A stretch of DNA of 64,000 bases from Streptomyces sp. NBC_01478 (GCF_036227225.1 NZ_CP109444.1:7235501-7299500); one strand, 5' to 3'. Shown: positions 16,480-27,100, counted from the stretch's first letter. Notes: a model not told the origin generated them from the sequence alone. Program-made: numbers and translations.

Positions 16480-17295
16480 TCACTTCAGCTTGGCGGACTG
16501 GGCGTCGATCACGACGGATGGGATGGCGTAAGCCTTCTGCGACATCAGGGCGCCGAGGTTGACCGTGTAGTACGTGACGAGCGTGCTGCCGTGCCGGACC
16601 ACCTCGGTGTGCACGGTGCCCGTCTTGCCGCCGGTGTCCTCCATCACGGCGCTCGCGCCGAACGCCACCGACTCGTCACCGGTGTGCGAGGCCCTCTCGG
16701 TCGTGATCGCGGTGTACTTCGTGCCGTCGGAGTCCGGGACGAGGGTGAAGCCGCCGGAGCAGCTCTTGACCGCGTCGGAGATGGTCTTGAACGTCTTCTC
16801 GGCGCCGTCGCCGTCGTACGAGGACAGCCCGACGACGGTGGTCGTACGGTCCAGCGCGGAACCGAACGCGTCGTCGAACTCCTCCTCGGTCATGTCCTCC
16901 ACGGACTTGGACGGGGTGGCGGACGTCTTCTTCGCCTCGGTGACCAGCTTGTTCGTGGCCGCGGCCGCGTCGCCCGGCGCCTGCCCGGCCATCGCCCAGG
17001 CCAGCGGGCGGCACTGCGCCTTGTCGACGGTGACGGCGCTCTTGGTCGCGGGGTACGTCTTGCCGAGCGACCCGACCTCGTAGCCGACGACATCGCCCTT
17101 CGCGATGGCCAGCTTCGTCAACTCGGCGGCGCTGAGCGCCTTCGCGGAGTTCCTGGAGGTGTCTTCGGCGTTGCTCTTGCCGTCGTTGCTCTTGGCGTCG
17201 TCCGAACCGCCGTCGGAGCAGCCGGTGATGAGGGCCAGCGACAGTGCGCCCACCGCGACGGTGACGCACAGCCGTATGCCCGATGATCTCTTCAT
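16480..17295 (-). CDS. secreted lipoprotein of unknown function
   Basis: The protein has 271 residues. The signal peptide ends in the lipobox LITGC, with Cys26 the acylated residue, followed by a Ser/Asp/Lys-rich linker (SDGGSDDAKSNDGKSNAE). The remainder (residues about 55-271) is a soluble extracytoplasmic domain with two cysteines (CRPLAW and KSCSGGF) and no catalytic motif I recognise. It resembles the many Streptomyces lipoproteins that carry a sensor-like or ligand-binding domain. It ends convergently with hutH. A role in the cell envelope is only inferred from its location. Confidence 0.8.
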   Translation of the reverse strand: MKRSSGIRLCVTVAVGALSLALITGCSDGGSDDAKSNDGKSNAEDTSRNSAKALSAAELTKLAIAKGDVVGYEVGSLGKTYPATKSAVTVDKAQCRPLAWAMAGQAPGDAAAATNKLVTEAKKTSATPSKSVEDMTEEEFDDAFGSALDRTTTVVGLSSYDGDGAEKTFKTISDAVKSCSGGFTLVPDSDGTKYTAITTERASHTGDESVAFGASAVMEDTGGKTGTVHTEVVRHGSTLVTYYTVNLGALMSQKAYAIPSVVIDAQSAKLK

Positions 17296-17336
17296 GAGCG
17301 GACTATGAAGCTTGAGTCAAAGTAACGTCAAGCAAG

Positions 17337-17651
17337 TTAAAAGCCGAGCCGTTCCCGTCGTACCGAATACGCCACGAAACCGGCGCCGAGGCCGAGGAAC
17401 ACCGTGCCGCCGATGATGTACGGAGTGGTGTCCGGGCTGCCGGTGTCGGCGAGTTGGGTGGTGTCGGAGTAGGTGGTGACGGCCGTCGACGTCACCCGTG
17501 CCTGCTGGGTGACCTGGGAAGTCGGGGTCGCCGAAGTCTCCACTCTGGCCTGGTCGGTCACCGTCGCGTTCGCGGAGGGGACGAACCAGAGAGCACCCAG
17601 CAGGGTGCCCGCGGCGGTGGCGGTCAGCATCGTTCGGCGAGCGGTTGACAC
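17337..17651 (-). CDS. small cell-wall-anchored protein with a sortase motif
   Basis: The protein has 104 residues. An N-terminal signal peptide (residues 1-29, ending PSANA) is followed by a short Thr/Ser/Val-rich region. The C-terminal sorting signal is LADTG, then one hydrophobic helix (YIIGGTVFLGLGAGFVAYSV) and the basic tail RRERLGF. LAxTG is the motif used by class E sortases of Streptomyces. The mature wall-linked chain would be only about 45 residues. GTG 17651 follows AAGGGGAT by nine bases. Chaplins use similar sorting signals, but no chaplin domain is seen. Confidence 0.75.
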   Translation of the reverse strand: MSTARRTMLTATAAGTLLGALWFVPSANATVTDQARVETSATPTSQVTQQARVTSTAVTTYSDTTQLADTGSPDTTPYIIGGTVFLGLGAGFVAYSVRRERLGF

Positions 17652-17748
17652 GGAATATCGATCCCCTTGTGGCGCTGGCGAATTGGCCGTGTGGAGCGAT
17701 GCTAATGAACTGTGCGGGTCGCGGGAAAGTCACGGGAGCTGTGGGCCG

Positions 17749-17754
17749 TACGCT
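17749..17754 (+). promoter_or_regulatory. -10 box of a leaderless promoter
   Basis: TACGCT is followed by six bases and then ATG 17761. No ribosome site precedes this ATG. Confidence 0.5.
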
Positions 17755-17760
17755 CCCGCC

Positions 17761-18114
17761 ATGAGCACTCCAGAGACATCACGTTTTGTACGCCTTCGTG
17801 TCGAACTCGTTCTTGAAGTGGAGAACGAGGACGCCGTGACCAAGGCCGCGTTGGCCAAGATCGCCGACGATCCGGAACTGCCCGGCGACGAGCGCGGGCA
17901 CGCCGAGACCGCTGTGACGGAAGACACCGCCGAGGCGCTCGCTTATCTCGTGGACCCGTTCGACCTGGTAGGCGAGATGCCCGGGGTCGAACTGGCCCAG
18001 GCCTCGTGGAGCAGTGAGGAGATCGACTACGACCCGGATTCGCCGGATTGGGATCTCGACGAGGATGATGTCGACGGCGATGAGGAAGCGGACGGGGTGG
18101 CAGTGGTCGGCTGA
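17761..18114 (+). CDS. small acidic hypothetical protein
   Basis: The protein has 117 residues and is strongly acidic. An N-terminal part rich in beta-type residues (RFVRLRVELVLEVENEDAV) is followed by a helical region and the Asp/Glu-rich tail DWDLDEDDVDGDEEADG. No signal peptide or membrane helix is seen, so it is cytoplasmic. I do not recognise the family. The start follows a -10 box by six bases, and a strong terminator 22 bases past the stop marks a complete single-gene unit. Confidence 0.75.
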   Translation: MSTPETSRFVRLRVELVLEVENEDAVTKAALAKIADDPELPGDERGHAETAVTEDTAEALAYLVDPFDLVGEMPGVELAQASWSSEEIDYDPDSPDWDLDEDDVDGDEEADGVAVVG

Positions 18115-18135
18115 GCCGTGCTGGGGAGAACGTGA

Positions 18136-18167
18136 CCCCGGGCGGCAACCGCTGCCCGGGGTTTCTT
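18136..18167 (+). terminator. rho-independent terminator
   Basis: The stem CCCCGGGC (18136-18143) with GCCCGGGG (18154-18161) is followed by TTTCTT. This is a textbook hairpin with a T-rich tail. Confidence 0.85.
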
Positions 18168-18336
18168 CGTGGACGTGGTGTGGACCACACATGCGCACCA
18201 AGCGGAACGGTACGCACCAGTCGTAGCGTTGGTTTCTTAAGAATTTGTTTAACGGGGACTGCGCAGGACTTACGTACGAGGCCAACGGGGTCACTCGGGG
18301 TTTTCAGGTTTTTCGGCAACGATGGAGAAGCGTGTG

Positions 18337-19587
18337 ATGACGGACAGTAAGCGGCGCAAGGGTCTTGTGGCCGCGTCCGCACTGCTCGGCGGTGTGCTCG
18401 TGCTCACGGCGTGTTCCGGCAGCGACGACAAGTCGTCCGGGAGCGACTCGAGCCAGAGTTCACAGTCCAAGGCCGACGAGGCGGCGGCGAAGAAGTCCTC
18501 CGAGGCCCAGATCAAGATCACACCGGCGGACGGTTCGGACAACGCCTCCATCAACAACTCGGCCACCGTCACCGTCAGCAAGGGCACGCTCACGGCCGTG
18601 ACGATGACGACCGGGGACGGCAAGGCCGTCGCGGGCACCATCTCCGCCGACAAACTGAGCTGGAAGCCGAGCGCACAGCTCGACCGTTCCACCACGTACA
18701 AGGTCGCGGCCACGGCGAAGGACTCCGCCGGGCTCGCCGCCCACGAGAACGCCTCGTTCACCACGGTCTCCCCGGCCAACAGCTTCATAGGGAACTTCAC
18801 GCCCGAGGACGGCTCCACGGTCGGCGTCGGCATGCCGGTCTCGATCAACTTCAACAAGGCGATCACCAACAAGGCCGCCGTCCAGAAGGGCGTCACGGTC
18901 ACCTCCACCAGCGGCCAGGAAGTCGTCTGCCACTGGTTCAACACCCAGCGCATGGACTGCCGCCCCGACGAGTACTGGAAGGAGAACTCCACCGTCACGC
19001 TGAAGCTCGCGCTCGACGGCGTCGAGGGCGCCTCCGGGGTCTACGGCGTGCAGCAGAAGACGGTCACCTTCCACATCGGCCGCAACCAGGTCTCGTACGT
19101 CGACGCGAAGACCAAGCAGATGAAGGTCGAGCAGGACGGCAAGGTCGTCAAGACCATCCCGATCTCGGCCGGTTCCCCCGAGAACACCACGTACAACGGC
19201 CAGATGGTCATGTCCGAGAAGTTCGTCCAGACCCGCATGAACGGTGCGACGGTCGGTTTCACGGATGACGACGGCAAGGGCGAGTACGACATCAAGGACG
19301 TCCCCCACGCCATCCGCCTCACCAGCTCCGGCACGTTCATCCACGGCAACTACTGGGGCTCGCCCTCGGTCTTCGGCAGCGTCAACACCAGCCACGGCTG
19401 CGTCGGCCTCCAGGACGTGAAGGGCGCGGGCGACAAGAACATGCCGGCGGCCTGGTTCTACAACAACTCGATCGTGGGTGACGTCGTCGTCATCTCCAAC
19501 ACGGGTGACAAGACGGTGTCCCCGGACAACGGCCTCAACGGCTGGAACATGGACTGGGCCCAGTGGAAGGCGGGGTCGGCGGTCTGA
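18337..19587 (+). CDS. L,D-transpeptidase lipoprotein (YkuD domain)
   Basis: The protein has 416 residues. The signal peptide ends in the lipobox LTAC with Cys26. A Ser/Asp/Lys linker is followed by two Ig-like domains (residues about 55-250) and a C-terminal YkuD domain whose catalytic motif is SHGCVGL, preceded by the conserved His in IHGNYWG. Such enzymes make 3-3 cross-links between diaminopimelate residues of peptidoglycan outside the membrane. ATG 18337 follows GGAG by nine bases; GTG 18334 and ATG 18322 are also in frame. A strong terminator follows. Confidence 0.92.
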   Translation: MTDSKRRKGLVAASALLGGVLVLTACSGSDDKSSGSDSSQSSQSKADEAAAKKSSEAQIKITPADGSDNASINNSATVTVSKGTLTAVTMTTGDGKAVAGTISADKLSWKPSAQLDRSTTYKVAATAKDSAGLAAHENASFTTVSPANSFIGNFTPEDGSTVGVGMPVSINFNKAITNKAAVQKGVTVTSTSGQEVVCHWFNTQRMDCRPDEYWKENSTVTLKLALDGVEGASGVYGVQQKTVTFHIGRNQVSYVDAKTKQMKVEQDGKVVKTIPISAGSPENTTYNGQMVMSEKFVQTRMNGATVGFTDDDGKGEYDIKDVPHAIRLTSSGTFIHGNYWGSPSVFGSVNTSHGCVGLQDVKGAGDKNMPAAWFYNNSIVGDVVVISNTGDKTVSPDNGLNGWNMDWAQWKAGSAV

Positions 19588-19624
19588 CCCGACTCGCCGA
19601 CGCCGGTCAACTTCGGTTCGCTTG

Positions 19625-19660
19625 AAGGCGGTTGCCCCTGGCCGGGGGCAACCGCCTTTT
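19625..19660 (+). terminator. rho-independent terminator
   Basis: A 14-bp stem beginning AAGGCGGTTGCCCC (19625-19638) pairs with its complement ending in CCGCCTT, followed by further T residues. It ends the L,D-transpeptidase unit. Confidence 0.85.
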
Positions 19661-19725
19661 CGTTGCCCTGCCCGCAGGTGACACAGGCCACAGGAACTCC
19701 GCCCGCCTCGTGGAGAGAAGAGGGT

Positions 19726-20364
19726 GTGGAAGAGGGTGCGAAGGACTCAGAGAACGAGGTGCGTCGTCGTGTGCGCGAGGGGGACCGTGCGGCGTTCGCG
19801 GAGCTGTACGAGGAGTTCGCCCGGGCCGTGTACAACCACGGGGTGCGCCTGACCGGCGACTGGTCGACAGCCGAAGAGGTCATGTCCGAGACGTTTCTCG
19901 CCGCGTGGAGGACGCGCACGCGGGTGCGGGAGGACGGCGGGTCCCTGCTGCCCTGGCTGCTGGGCATCGCCACCCACAAGGCGGACAACGCCCGGCGGAG
20001 CCTGCGCCGGCGCCAGTCGTTCCTGGCGCGTCAGCCCCGGCCGCCGAGCGTGGAGGACTTCGCGCCCGAGCTGGCCGGACGCATCGACGACGCGGCCCGC
20101 CTGCGTGCCGTTCAGGTCGCCCTGGACCGGCTCAGACGTCAGGAGCGGGAGGTGCTGGCCCTGTGCGTGTGGTCGGGCCTGGACTACCGGCAGACGGCCG
20201 AGGCGCTGGGCATCGCGGTCGGGACCGTACGGTCCCGGCTCTCGCGGGCCCGCAAGAAGCTCGCCCGGCTCGCGGAGGAGAACCTGGAACCGGGCGCCGC
20301 CCGCGGAGAGATGACAAGTGCGGCCGCGATCGCGGCCCTGCCCGTGCGGGAGGAGCTCACATGA
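19726..20364 (+). CDS. ECF-type RNA polymerase sigma factor
   Basis: The protein has 212 residues. Region 2 is seen as FAELYEEFARAVYNHGVRLTGDWSTAEE and EVMSETFLAAWRTR (residues about 20-75), and region 4 as EREVLALCVWSGLDYRQTAEALGIAVGTVRSRLSRARKKL. The gene overlaps the next one by four bases (ATGA), so the pair is translationally coupled. That next gene encodes a membrane-anchored CU044_5270-type protein, the likely regulator or output partner. GTG 19726 lies about eight bases after GGAGAG. The target promoters are unknown. Confidence 0.9.
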   Translation: MEEGAKDSENEVRRRVREGDRAAFAELYEEFARAVYNHGVRLTGDWSTAEEVMSETFLAAWRTRTRVREDGGSLLPWLLGIATHKADNARRSLRRRQSFLARQPRPPSVEDFAPELAGRIDDAARLRAVQVALDRLRRQEREVLALCVWSGLDYRQTAEALGIAVGTVRSRLSRARKKLARLAEENLEPGAARGEMTSAAAIAALPVREELT

Positions 20365-21392
20365 ACGACAGGACCACCTCCGATTCCCGGGAGTGGCGCG
20401 GCGACCGCGAGGAGATCGCCCGTCTGCTGCCGATCCCGGCCGACCGGGACGTCCCGCACGAGCAGCACCTCCGTCACAAGGATCTGCTGATGCACACCAT
20501 CGACCGCGACCGGGCCGACCAGGCCGTACGTACCCGGCCCGCCCGTCGGCTGCTGCGGCCCGCGCTGCTGGCGCCGGCCACCGCGCTGGCCCTGGCCTGC
20601 GCGCTGACCGCGGGAATCGCCCTGACCGACAGCCGCGACAAGGGGTCGCACGGCGCGGCCTCGGACATGCGGCCCGCCGCGGCCCTCCTCGACCGGATCT
20701 CCGCCGCCGCCGGGGAACACCCCGCCCTCACCGTGCGGGACGACCAGTTCGTCTACACCAAGGAGAAGACCCGCGGCGCCGACGTGACCACAGGGAAGGC
20801 CGTCCTCGGCCCGCTGACTGACCGTGAGGTGTGGTCCGCCCAGGAGCCGGGGCGGCTGCTCAAGCTCGGGCTCGTCCGGGAAGACGGTGAGACCTTCCCC
20901 GTCAACGCCGAACTCGGCGACACCCACGGCACGGCGGCCGGCATCAACCGCCCCACCTACCGCTGGCTCAGCTCCCTCCCCACCGACCCCGACGAACTGC
21001 TGACCTACCTGTACGCGAAGACCCCGTTCGCCACCGGACGCGAGCGCGACCAGGCGGTGTTCGAGCAGATCGGCTCGCTGCTCGGCGGGCTGATGCCGCC
21101 CCGCACCGCCGCCGCCCTCTACCGGGCCGCCGCGAAGATCCCCGGCGTCACCCCGGCCCCGAAGGCCCGCGACGCCATCGGCCGCCAGGGCCTGGGCATC
21201 GCCCGTGACGACACCCGTTACGGCGTCAGGACCGAGTGGGTCTTCGACACGAAGGACTACGCCTTCCTCGGCTCCCGCAGCTACCTGACCAGGGACGGCT
21301 CCTACGGAAAGGCCGGCACCCTGCTGTCCAGCAACGCCGAATTGGACCACGCGGTGGTCGACAAGGCCGGTGAGGCGCCCGCGGCCGGGTGA
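20361..21392 (+). CDS. membrane-anchored CU044_5270-family partner of the ECF sigma factor
   Basis: The protein has 343 residues. An N-terminal cytoplasmic part of about 65 residues (REEIARLLPIPADRDVP) is followed by one hydrophobic segment (ALLAPATALALACALTAGIAL) and an extracytoplasmic domain of about 250 residues. The family name is from recall: such proteins are commonly encoded directly after an ECF sigma gene. The short N-terminal segment could contact the sigma factor, but no zinc-binding anti-sigma motif (HxxxCxxC) is present. Translationally coupled by an ATGA overlap. A perfect 16-bp terminator stem follows. Confidence 0.75.
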   Translation: MNDRTTSDSREWRGDREEIARLLPIPADRDVPHEQHLRHKDLLMHTIDRDRADQAVRTRPARRLLRPALLAPATALALACALTAGIALTDSRDKGSHGAASDMRPAAALLDRISAAAGEHPALTVRDDQFVYTKEKTRGADVTTGKAVLGPLTDREVWSAQEPGRLLKLGLVREDGETFPVNAELGDTHGTAAGINRPTYRWLSSLPTDPDELLTYLYAKTPFATGRERDQAVFEQIGSLLGGLMPPRTAAALYRAAAKIPGVTPAPKARDAIGRQGLGIARDDTRYGVRTEWVFDTKDYAFLGSRSYLTRDGSYGKAGTLLSSNAELDHAVVDKAGEAPAAG

Positions 21393-21405
21393 CGGACGCG
21401 TACGT

Positions 21406-21445
21406 GAAGGGGCGGGCCCGGCACTTTCACCGGGCCCGCCCCTTC
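21406..21445 (+). terminator. terminator with a perfect 16-bp stem
   Basis: Positions 21406-21421 pair perfectly with 21430-21445 around an 8-base loop. It closes the sigma factor operon. Confidence 0.85.
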
Positions 21446-21565
21446 ACACGTCGGACCCAGCGGCGAACCCTCTTTGACAGCCCCGCACATGGCCATTCTT
21501 TGCCCACGGACAGCCTTCTCATCGTTCTCTTATGTCGGCCTTATGGCATCATCACGCGCTGTACC

Positions 21566-21571
21566 TAGCTT
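21566..21571 (+). promoter_or_regulatory. -10 box of a leaderless promoter
   Basis: TAGCTT is followed by seven bases and then ATG 21579. This supports MFFTYLRREL as the true N terminus rather than the ATGs upstream. Confidence 0.45.
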
Positions 21572-21578
21572 GCGGGCC

Positions 21579-23048
21579 ATGTTCTTCACCTACCTGAGGC
21601 GCGAGTTGCGCCGCCGCAGAAAAGCGGCCCTCGTCGTCGCCTCCGGCCTCGCCCTGGGCATCGCGCTGGTCATCGTGGTCAACTCCGTGTCCTCCGGCAT
21701 GGGGAAGGCCCAGGACAAGGTCCTCCAGTCGCTGTACGGACTCGGTACGGACATGACCGTCACCAAGGCGGCCACGCCCACCGCCAGCGGCTCGCAGCAG
21801 CCGCGGTTCCAGTTCGACGCCAACAACAACGGCGACAGCACGACGCAGAGCAGTGACCGCGTCATGGTCCAGGGCTTCACCACCCTGGCCTCCACCACCG
21901 TCACCAAGGTGGCCGGGCAGAAGGGTGTATCCGACGCCGTCGGCGGGCTCAGCCTCAACGTCGTCAAGGTCGATGGCCAGTTCACCCGCGGCCAGTTCCA
22001 GCAGAACCAGGGGAGCGGCACCGAAGGTGGCGGCAACCGCGGCGGCGGCACCGGCGCGCCGCAGGGCGAAGTCACCGGTGGCGGCGCCAACTTCAACATC
22101 AACTCGTACTCGGTGTACGGCACGGACGTCACCAAGCCCGCGCTCGGCCCGCTGACCTCCTCGAAGATCACCAGCGGCCGTACCTTCACCACCGCCGAGA
22201 CCAACTCCAAGGTCGTCGTCGCCGACTCGGCGTACGCCAAGGAGAAGAAGCTCAAGGTCGGCTCGACCGTCACCATCAAGAGCGTCAAGTACAAGGTCAT
22301 CGGCATCGCCACCGCGACCAGCGGTGACGCCGCGGCCAACCTGTACATCCCGCTGACGCAGGCGCAGACCCTGAGCGGTGACAAGAACAAGGTCACCACG
22401 ATCTACGTCAAGGCGACCGACTCCAAGCAGATCTCGGCCGTCAAGAAGACCATCACGAGCAATGTCTCCGGTACGACGGTCACCACGTCCGCCGACCTGG
22501 CCGACACCGTCTCCGGGTCCCTGTCCACCGCCTCCTCCCTCGCCACCAGCGTCGGCAAGTGGCTGTCCATCGCGGTCCTGATCGCCGCGTTCCTGGTCGC
22601 CGGTCTGCTCACCTCCTCGGCGGTCTCCCGCCGGGTGCGCGAGTTCGGCACGCTGAAGGCGCTGGGCTGGAAGTCCGGCCGGGTGACCCGGCAGGTGGTC
22701 GGCGAGGCCGTCGTCAACGGTCTGGTCGGCGGCGTCCTCGGTATCGCGCTCGGCCTGGCGGGCGCGTACGTCGTGACCGCGATCAGCCCGACCCTGTCGG
22801 CCTCCCTCGGCAACACGGCCGCCGGTGGCGCCCGGGCGGGCGGCGGACCCGGCGGTGGCGGCGGCTTCGGCGGTGGCCGGCAGGCCGCGGCCAAGACGCT
22901 CGACGTCGCCCTCACCGCACCCGTCAACGCCACCACCATCGCCCTCGCGGTCGGCCTCGCCGTGGCCGGCGGCCTGATCGCCGGAGCCTTCGGCGGCTGG
23001 CGAGCGTCGCGACTCCGTCCGGCGGACGCCCTGCGCAGAGTCGAGTAG
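21579..23048 (+). CDS. ABC transporter permease of the MacB/FtsX type
   Basis: The protein has 489 residues. A first membrane helix (ALVVASGLALGIALVIVV) is followed by a large extracytoplasmic MacB-like domain (residues about 45-330) containing a Gly/Asn/Gln-rich stretch. Three further helices follow in the FtsX region (IAVLIAAFLVAGLL, GGVLGIALGLAGAYVV and ALAVGLAVAGGLIAG). Between the last helices lies a long Gly loop (GGGPGGGGGFGGGR). Proteins of this type move mechanical force across the membrane, often for efflux or lipoprotein handling. Its ATPase follows after 178 bp. The substrate is unknown. Confidence 0.87.
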   Translation: MFFTYLRRELRRRRKAALVVASGLALGIALVIVVNSVSSGMGKAQDKVLQSLYGLGTDMTVTKAATPTASGSQQPRFQFDANNNGDSTTQSSDRVMVQGFTTLASTTVTKVAGQKGVSDAVGGLSLNVVKVDGQFTRGQFQQNQGSGTEGGGNRGGGTGAPQGEVTGGGANFNINSYSVYGTDVTKPALGPLTSSKITSGRTFTTAETNSKVVVADSAYAKEKKLKVGSTVTIKSVKYKVIGIATATSGDAAANLYIPLTQAQTLSGDKNKVTTIYVKATDSKQISAVKKTITSNVSGTTVTTSADLADTVSGSLSTASSLATSVGKWLSIAVLIAAFLVAGLLTSSAVSRRVREFGTLKALGWKSGRVTRQVVGEAVVNGLVGGVLGIALGLAGAYVVTAISPTLSASLGNTAAGGARAGGGPGGGGGFGGGRQAAAKTLDVALTAPVNATTIALAVGLAVAGGLIAGAFGGWRASRLRPADALRRVE

Positions 23049-23077
23049 CCGGCACCTGGTCAACAGCGGTAACTGCA

Positions 23078-23140
23078 GCGCCCCTTCAGGGGCGCGTGGC
23101 TGTGTCAATGTGCGGCTCCGCCGCGTGAGCGCGACCAGCC
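23078..23140. repeat. dispersed intergenic palindromic repeat, copy 3
   Basis: GCGCCCCTTCAGGGGCGC is followed by a second palindrome, GCGGCTCCGCCGC, and GCGCGACCAGCC. It shares these parts with copy 4 at 31887. It lies inside the gap between the ABC permease and its ATPase gene, so it may set their relative expression. Confidence 0.65.
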
Positions 23141-23226
23141 ACGACGGCGCTGCAGACGAAAACGGCGCAACGGGGCCCGTCCCACCGACGGGCCCCAACC
23201 CCCTTTACTTCTCCAGGAGTTGCACC

Positions 23227-23913
<687 letters not shown>

Positions 23914-24003
23914 CTCGGTTGCCGCGCAAGGGAGTTCGGTGGGTGGGACGGCTCTGTACCGGAGTTCTCGCGGGAAGCACCCGACGACTGCGTAACGGAG
24001 TTC

Positions 24004-24039
24004 GCGCGGCCGCGTAACATTCCGCGGCCGCGCTTTCTT
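24004..24039 (+). terminator. rho-independent terminator
   Basis: GCGCGGCCGCG (24004-24014) pairs perfectly with CGCGGCCGCGC (24023-24033), followed by TTTCTT. Confidence 0.8.
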
Positions 24040-24178
24040 ACCCTCCTCTCATCTATTGAGCGGGTGATCGCCCCTCGGCATACTGCGTATTCCGGGGGTG
24101 ATCACGTACGGCCGTGCGGGCAATCCCCCGGCCGGGTGAATGGGGAATTCGCCCGGTACTTCAGCTCCAGGGGGAGTC

Positions 24179-27100
24179 TTGCACAGACACGTCAGAAGAG
24201 CGTGCGTGGCCACCGTGGCCGCGTCCGCCGCCGTCGCTCTCGCCGCGGGTATGACCAGCCCGGCGTCGGCGAAGTCCGAACAGAGCACGGCCGGTTCCGT
24301 GGGGAGCGCGGCCGGTGCCGCGAAGGCCCGGCTCGCGGGCAGCCACCACATCACCCTGATCACCGGCGACCGCGTCACCGTCGACGCCAAGGGCCGGGTC
24401 CTGGCCTTCCAGGCGGCAAAGGGCCGTCAGCACATACCCGTTCAGGTGCGAAAGCTCGACGGGCACACGCTGGTCGTACCCGCTGACGCGGCCCAACTCG
24501 TCGCGTCCGGCAAGCTCGACCAGCGGCTCTTCGACGTCACCGAGCTCAACAAGTCCGCGGAGCGCGCCTCCCAGAAGGCCGGCCTGAAGGTCATCGTCGG
24601 CTATCAGGGCGCCGCCACCGCCACCAAGGCCGACGTCCGGGACGCGGGCAGGCTGCGCCAGTCCCTGAAGACGCTGAACGCCGACGCCGTGCAGACCCCG
24701 CAGGAGGACGCGCCCGAGCTGTGGAAGGCCGTCACCAACGGCGACAAGTCGGCCGCCGGTATCGCGCACGTCTGGCTCGACGGCGTCCGCAAGGCCAGCC
24801 TCGACAAGTCCGTGCCGCAGATCGGCGCCCCGACGGCGTGGGCGGCCGGCTACACGGGCAAGGGCGTCAAGATCGCCGTACTGGACACGGGAGTCGACGC
24901 CGACCACCCGGACCTGAAGACGCAGGTCATCGAGTCCAAGAACTTCTCCACGGCCACCGACGCGGACGACCACTTCGGGCACGGCACGCATGTCGCGTCC
25001 ATCGCGGCGGGCACCGGCGCGAAGTCGAACGGCAAGTACAAGGGTGTCGCGCCCGACGCGAAGATCCTCAACGGCAAGGTCCTCGACGACAACGGCTCCG
25101 GTGACGACTCCGGCATCCTCGCCGGCATGGAGTGGGCGGCGGCCGAGGGCGCCTCCGTCGTCAACCTCAGCCTCGGCGGCTACGACTCCCCGGAGATCGA
25201 CCCGCTCGAAGCCGAGGTCAACAAGCTCTCCGCCGAGAAGGGCATTCTCTTCGCCATCGCGGCCGGCAACGAGGGCCCGCAGTCCATCGGTTCGCCCGGC
25301 AGCGCGGACGCGGCCCTCACTGTCGGCGCCGTCGACGGCAGCGACAAGCTGGCCGACTTCTCCTCCACCGGCCCGCGCGCCGGCGACGGCGCCATCAAGC
25401 CGGACGTCACCGCGCCCGGCGTCGACATCACCGCGGCCGCCGCGCCCGGCAGCGTCATCGACCAGGAGGTCGGCGAGAACCCGCCCGGCTACCTGACCAT
25501 TTCGGGTACGTCGATGGCGACCCCGCATGTCGCGGGCGCCGCCGCGATCCTCAAGCAGGAGCACCCCACGTGGGGTTACGCCGAGCTGAAGGGCGCGCTG
25601 ACCGGCTCCGCGAAGGGCGGCAACTACACGCCGTTCGAGCAGGGTTCGGGCCGTATCGCCGTCGACAAGGCCATCAAGCAGAGCGTGATCGCCGACCCGG
25701 TCTCGGAGAGCTTCGGCATCCAGCAGTGGCCGCACACCGACGACGCCCCGGTCACCAAGCAGATCACCTACCGCAACCTCGGTACCGCGCCCGTCACCCT
25801 CAAGCTGACCGTGGCCGCCACCAACCCCAGGGGCCAGACGGCTCCTTCGGGCTTCTTCAAGCTCGACAAGACCTCGGTGACCGTCCCGGCCGGCGGCACC
25901 GCCTCGGCCGGTCTGACCGTCAACACCAAGCTGGGCGGCACCCTCGACGGCGCCTACTCCGCGTACGTGACGGCGACGGGCGGCGGGCAGAGCGTCCGTA
26001 CGGCCGCGGCCGTGGTGCGCGAAGTGCAGTCGTACGACCTCACGTTGAAGTTCATCAACCGTGACGGCACCCCGGCCAAGTACTACTCCGCCTCGCTGGC
26101 GGGCCTGTCCGGCCTCGGCAACGGGGAGTTCTTCAGCCCCTACGACGCCTCGGGCACCGTCAAGATCCGTGTCCCCAAGGGCGGTTACGTCCTCGACACC
26201 GGGATCTTCGTGGACCCGGAGGACTTCGCCAAGGGCGCCGACTGGCTCGCCCAGCCCAAGCTGGACATCAGCAAGAACACCTCGATCACCGTCGACGCCC
26301 GCAAGGCCAAGCCGGTCGACATCACGGTCCCGGACACCGGTGCCGTGTCCTCCTTCGCGGCACCGACCTACACGGTCGAGACCTCCGACGGGGGCGCCTC
26401 CTTCAGTTGGTTCCTGGACACGTTCGTCAACTTCCGCTCCGCGCACCTCGGTCCGCAGATCACCGACGGTTCGCTCTCCGAGCAGTGGGACGCGCACTTC
26501 GTCAAGGGCACCGACCAGCAGTACGACACCACGACCGGCGGCAAGGTCAAGCAGCTCGCCACCGGCTACACCAAGCACTACAAGGCGAGTGAACTCGCCA
26601 CGGTGAAGGGCCGCATGGGCGCCGCGGCGAGCGGCAAGACCGGTCTGCTGTTCGCCTTCGGCTATCTGTCCGGCGGCTCCGGCGCCACCGCCACCGCCCG
26701 CGCGCAGCAGCTCCCCGGCACCCGCACGCTGCACGTCTCCACCGTCAACGGCGCCAAGTGGGAGCTGGACTTCGAGCAGGACGGCGCACCCGACGCGGAC
26801 GGCTTCCCGACCGCGGAGGCCTTCTACGTCTCGAACGGCCTGCAGACCTTCAAGGGCGGCCAGAGCTACACCAGGACCTTCAACACGGCGGTCTTCGGCC
26901 CGCACCTCGACGACGTCTACGGCGTGTACCGCGACGGCAACGAGATCTCCGGAATAGTGCCGCTGTTCGCCGACTCCTCGCGGAACGCGGGCTCGTCGCT
27001 GTTCACCTCGGTCAACACGACCCTGTACCGCAACGGCACCAAGGTGGGCTCCAACCAGGACCCGCTGTTCGGGGAGGCGTTCAAGGTCCCGGCCGCCAAC

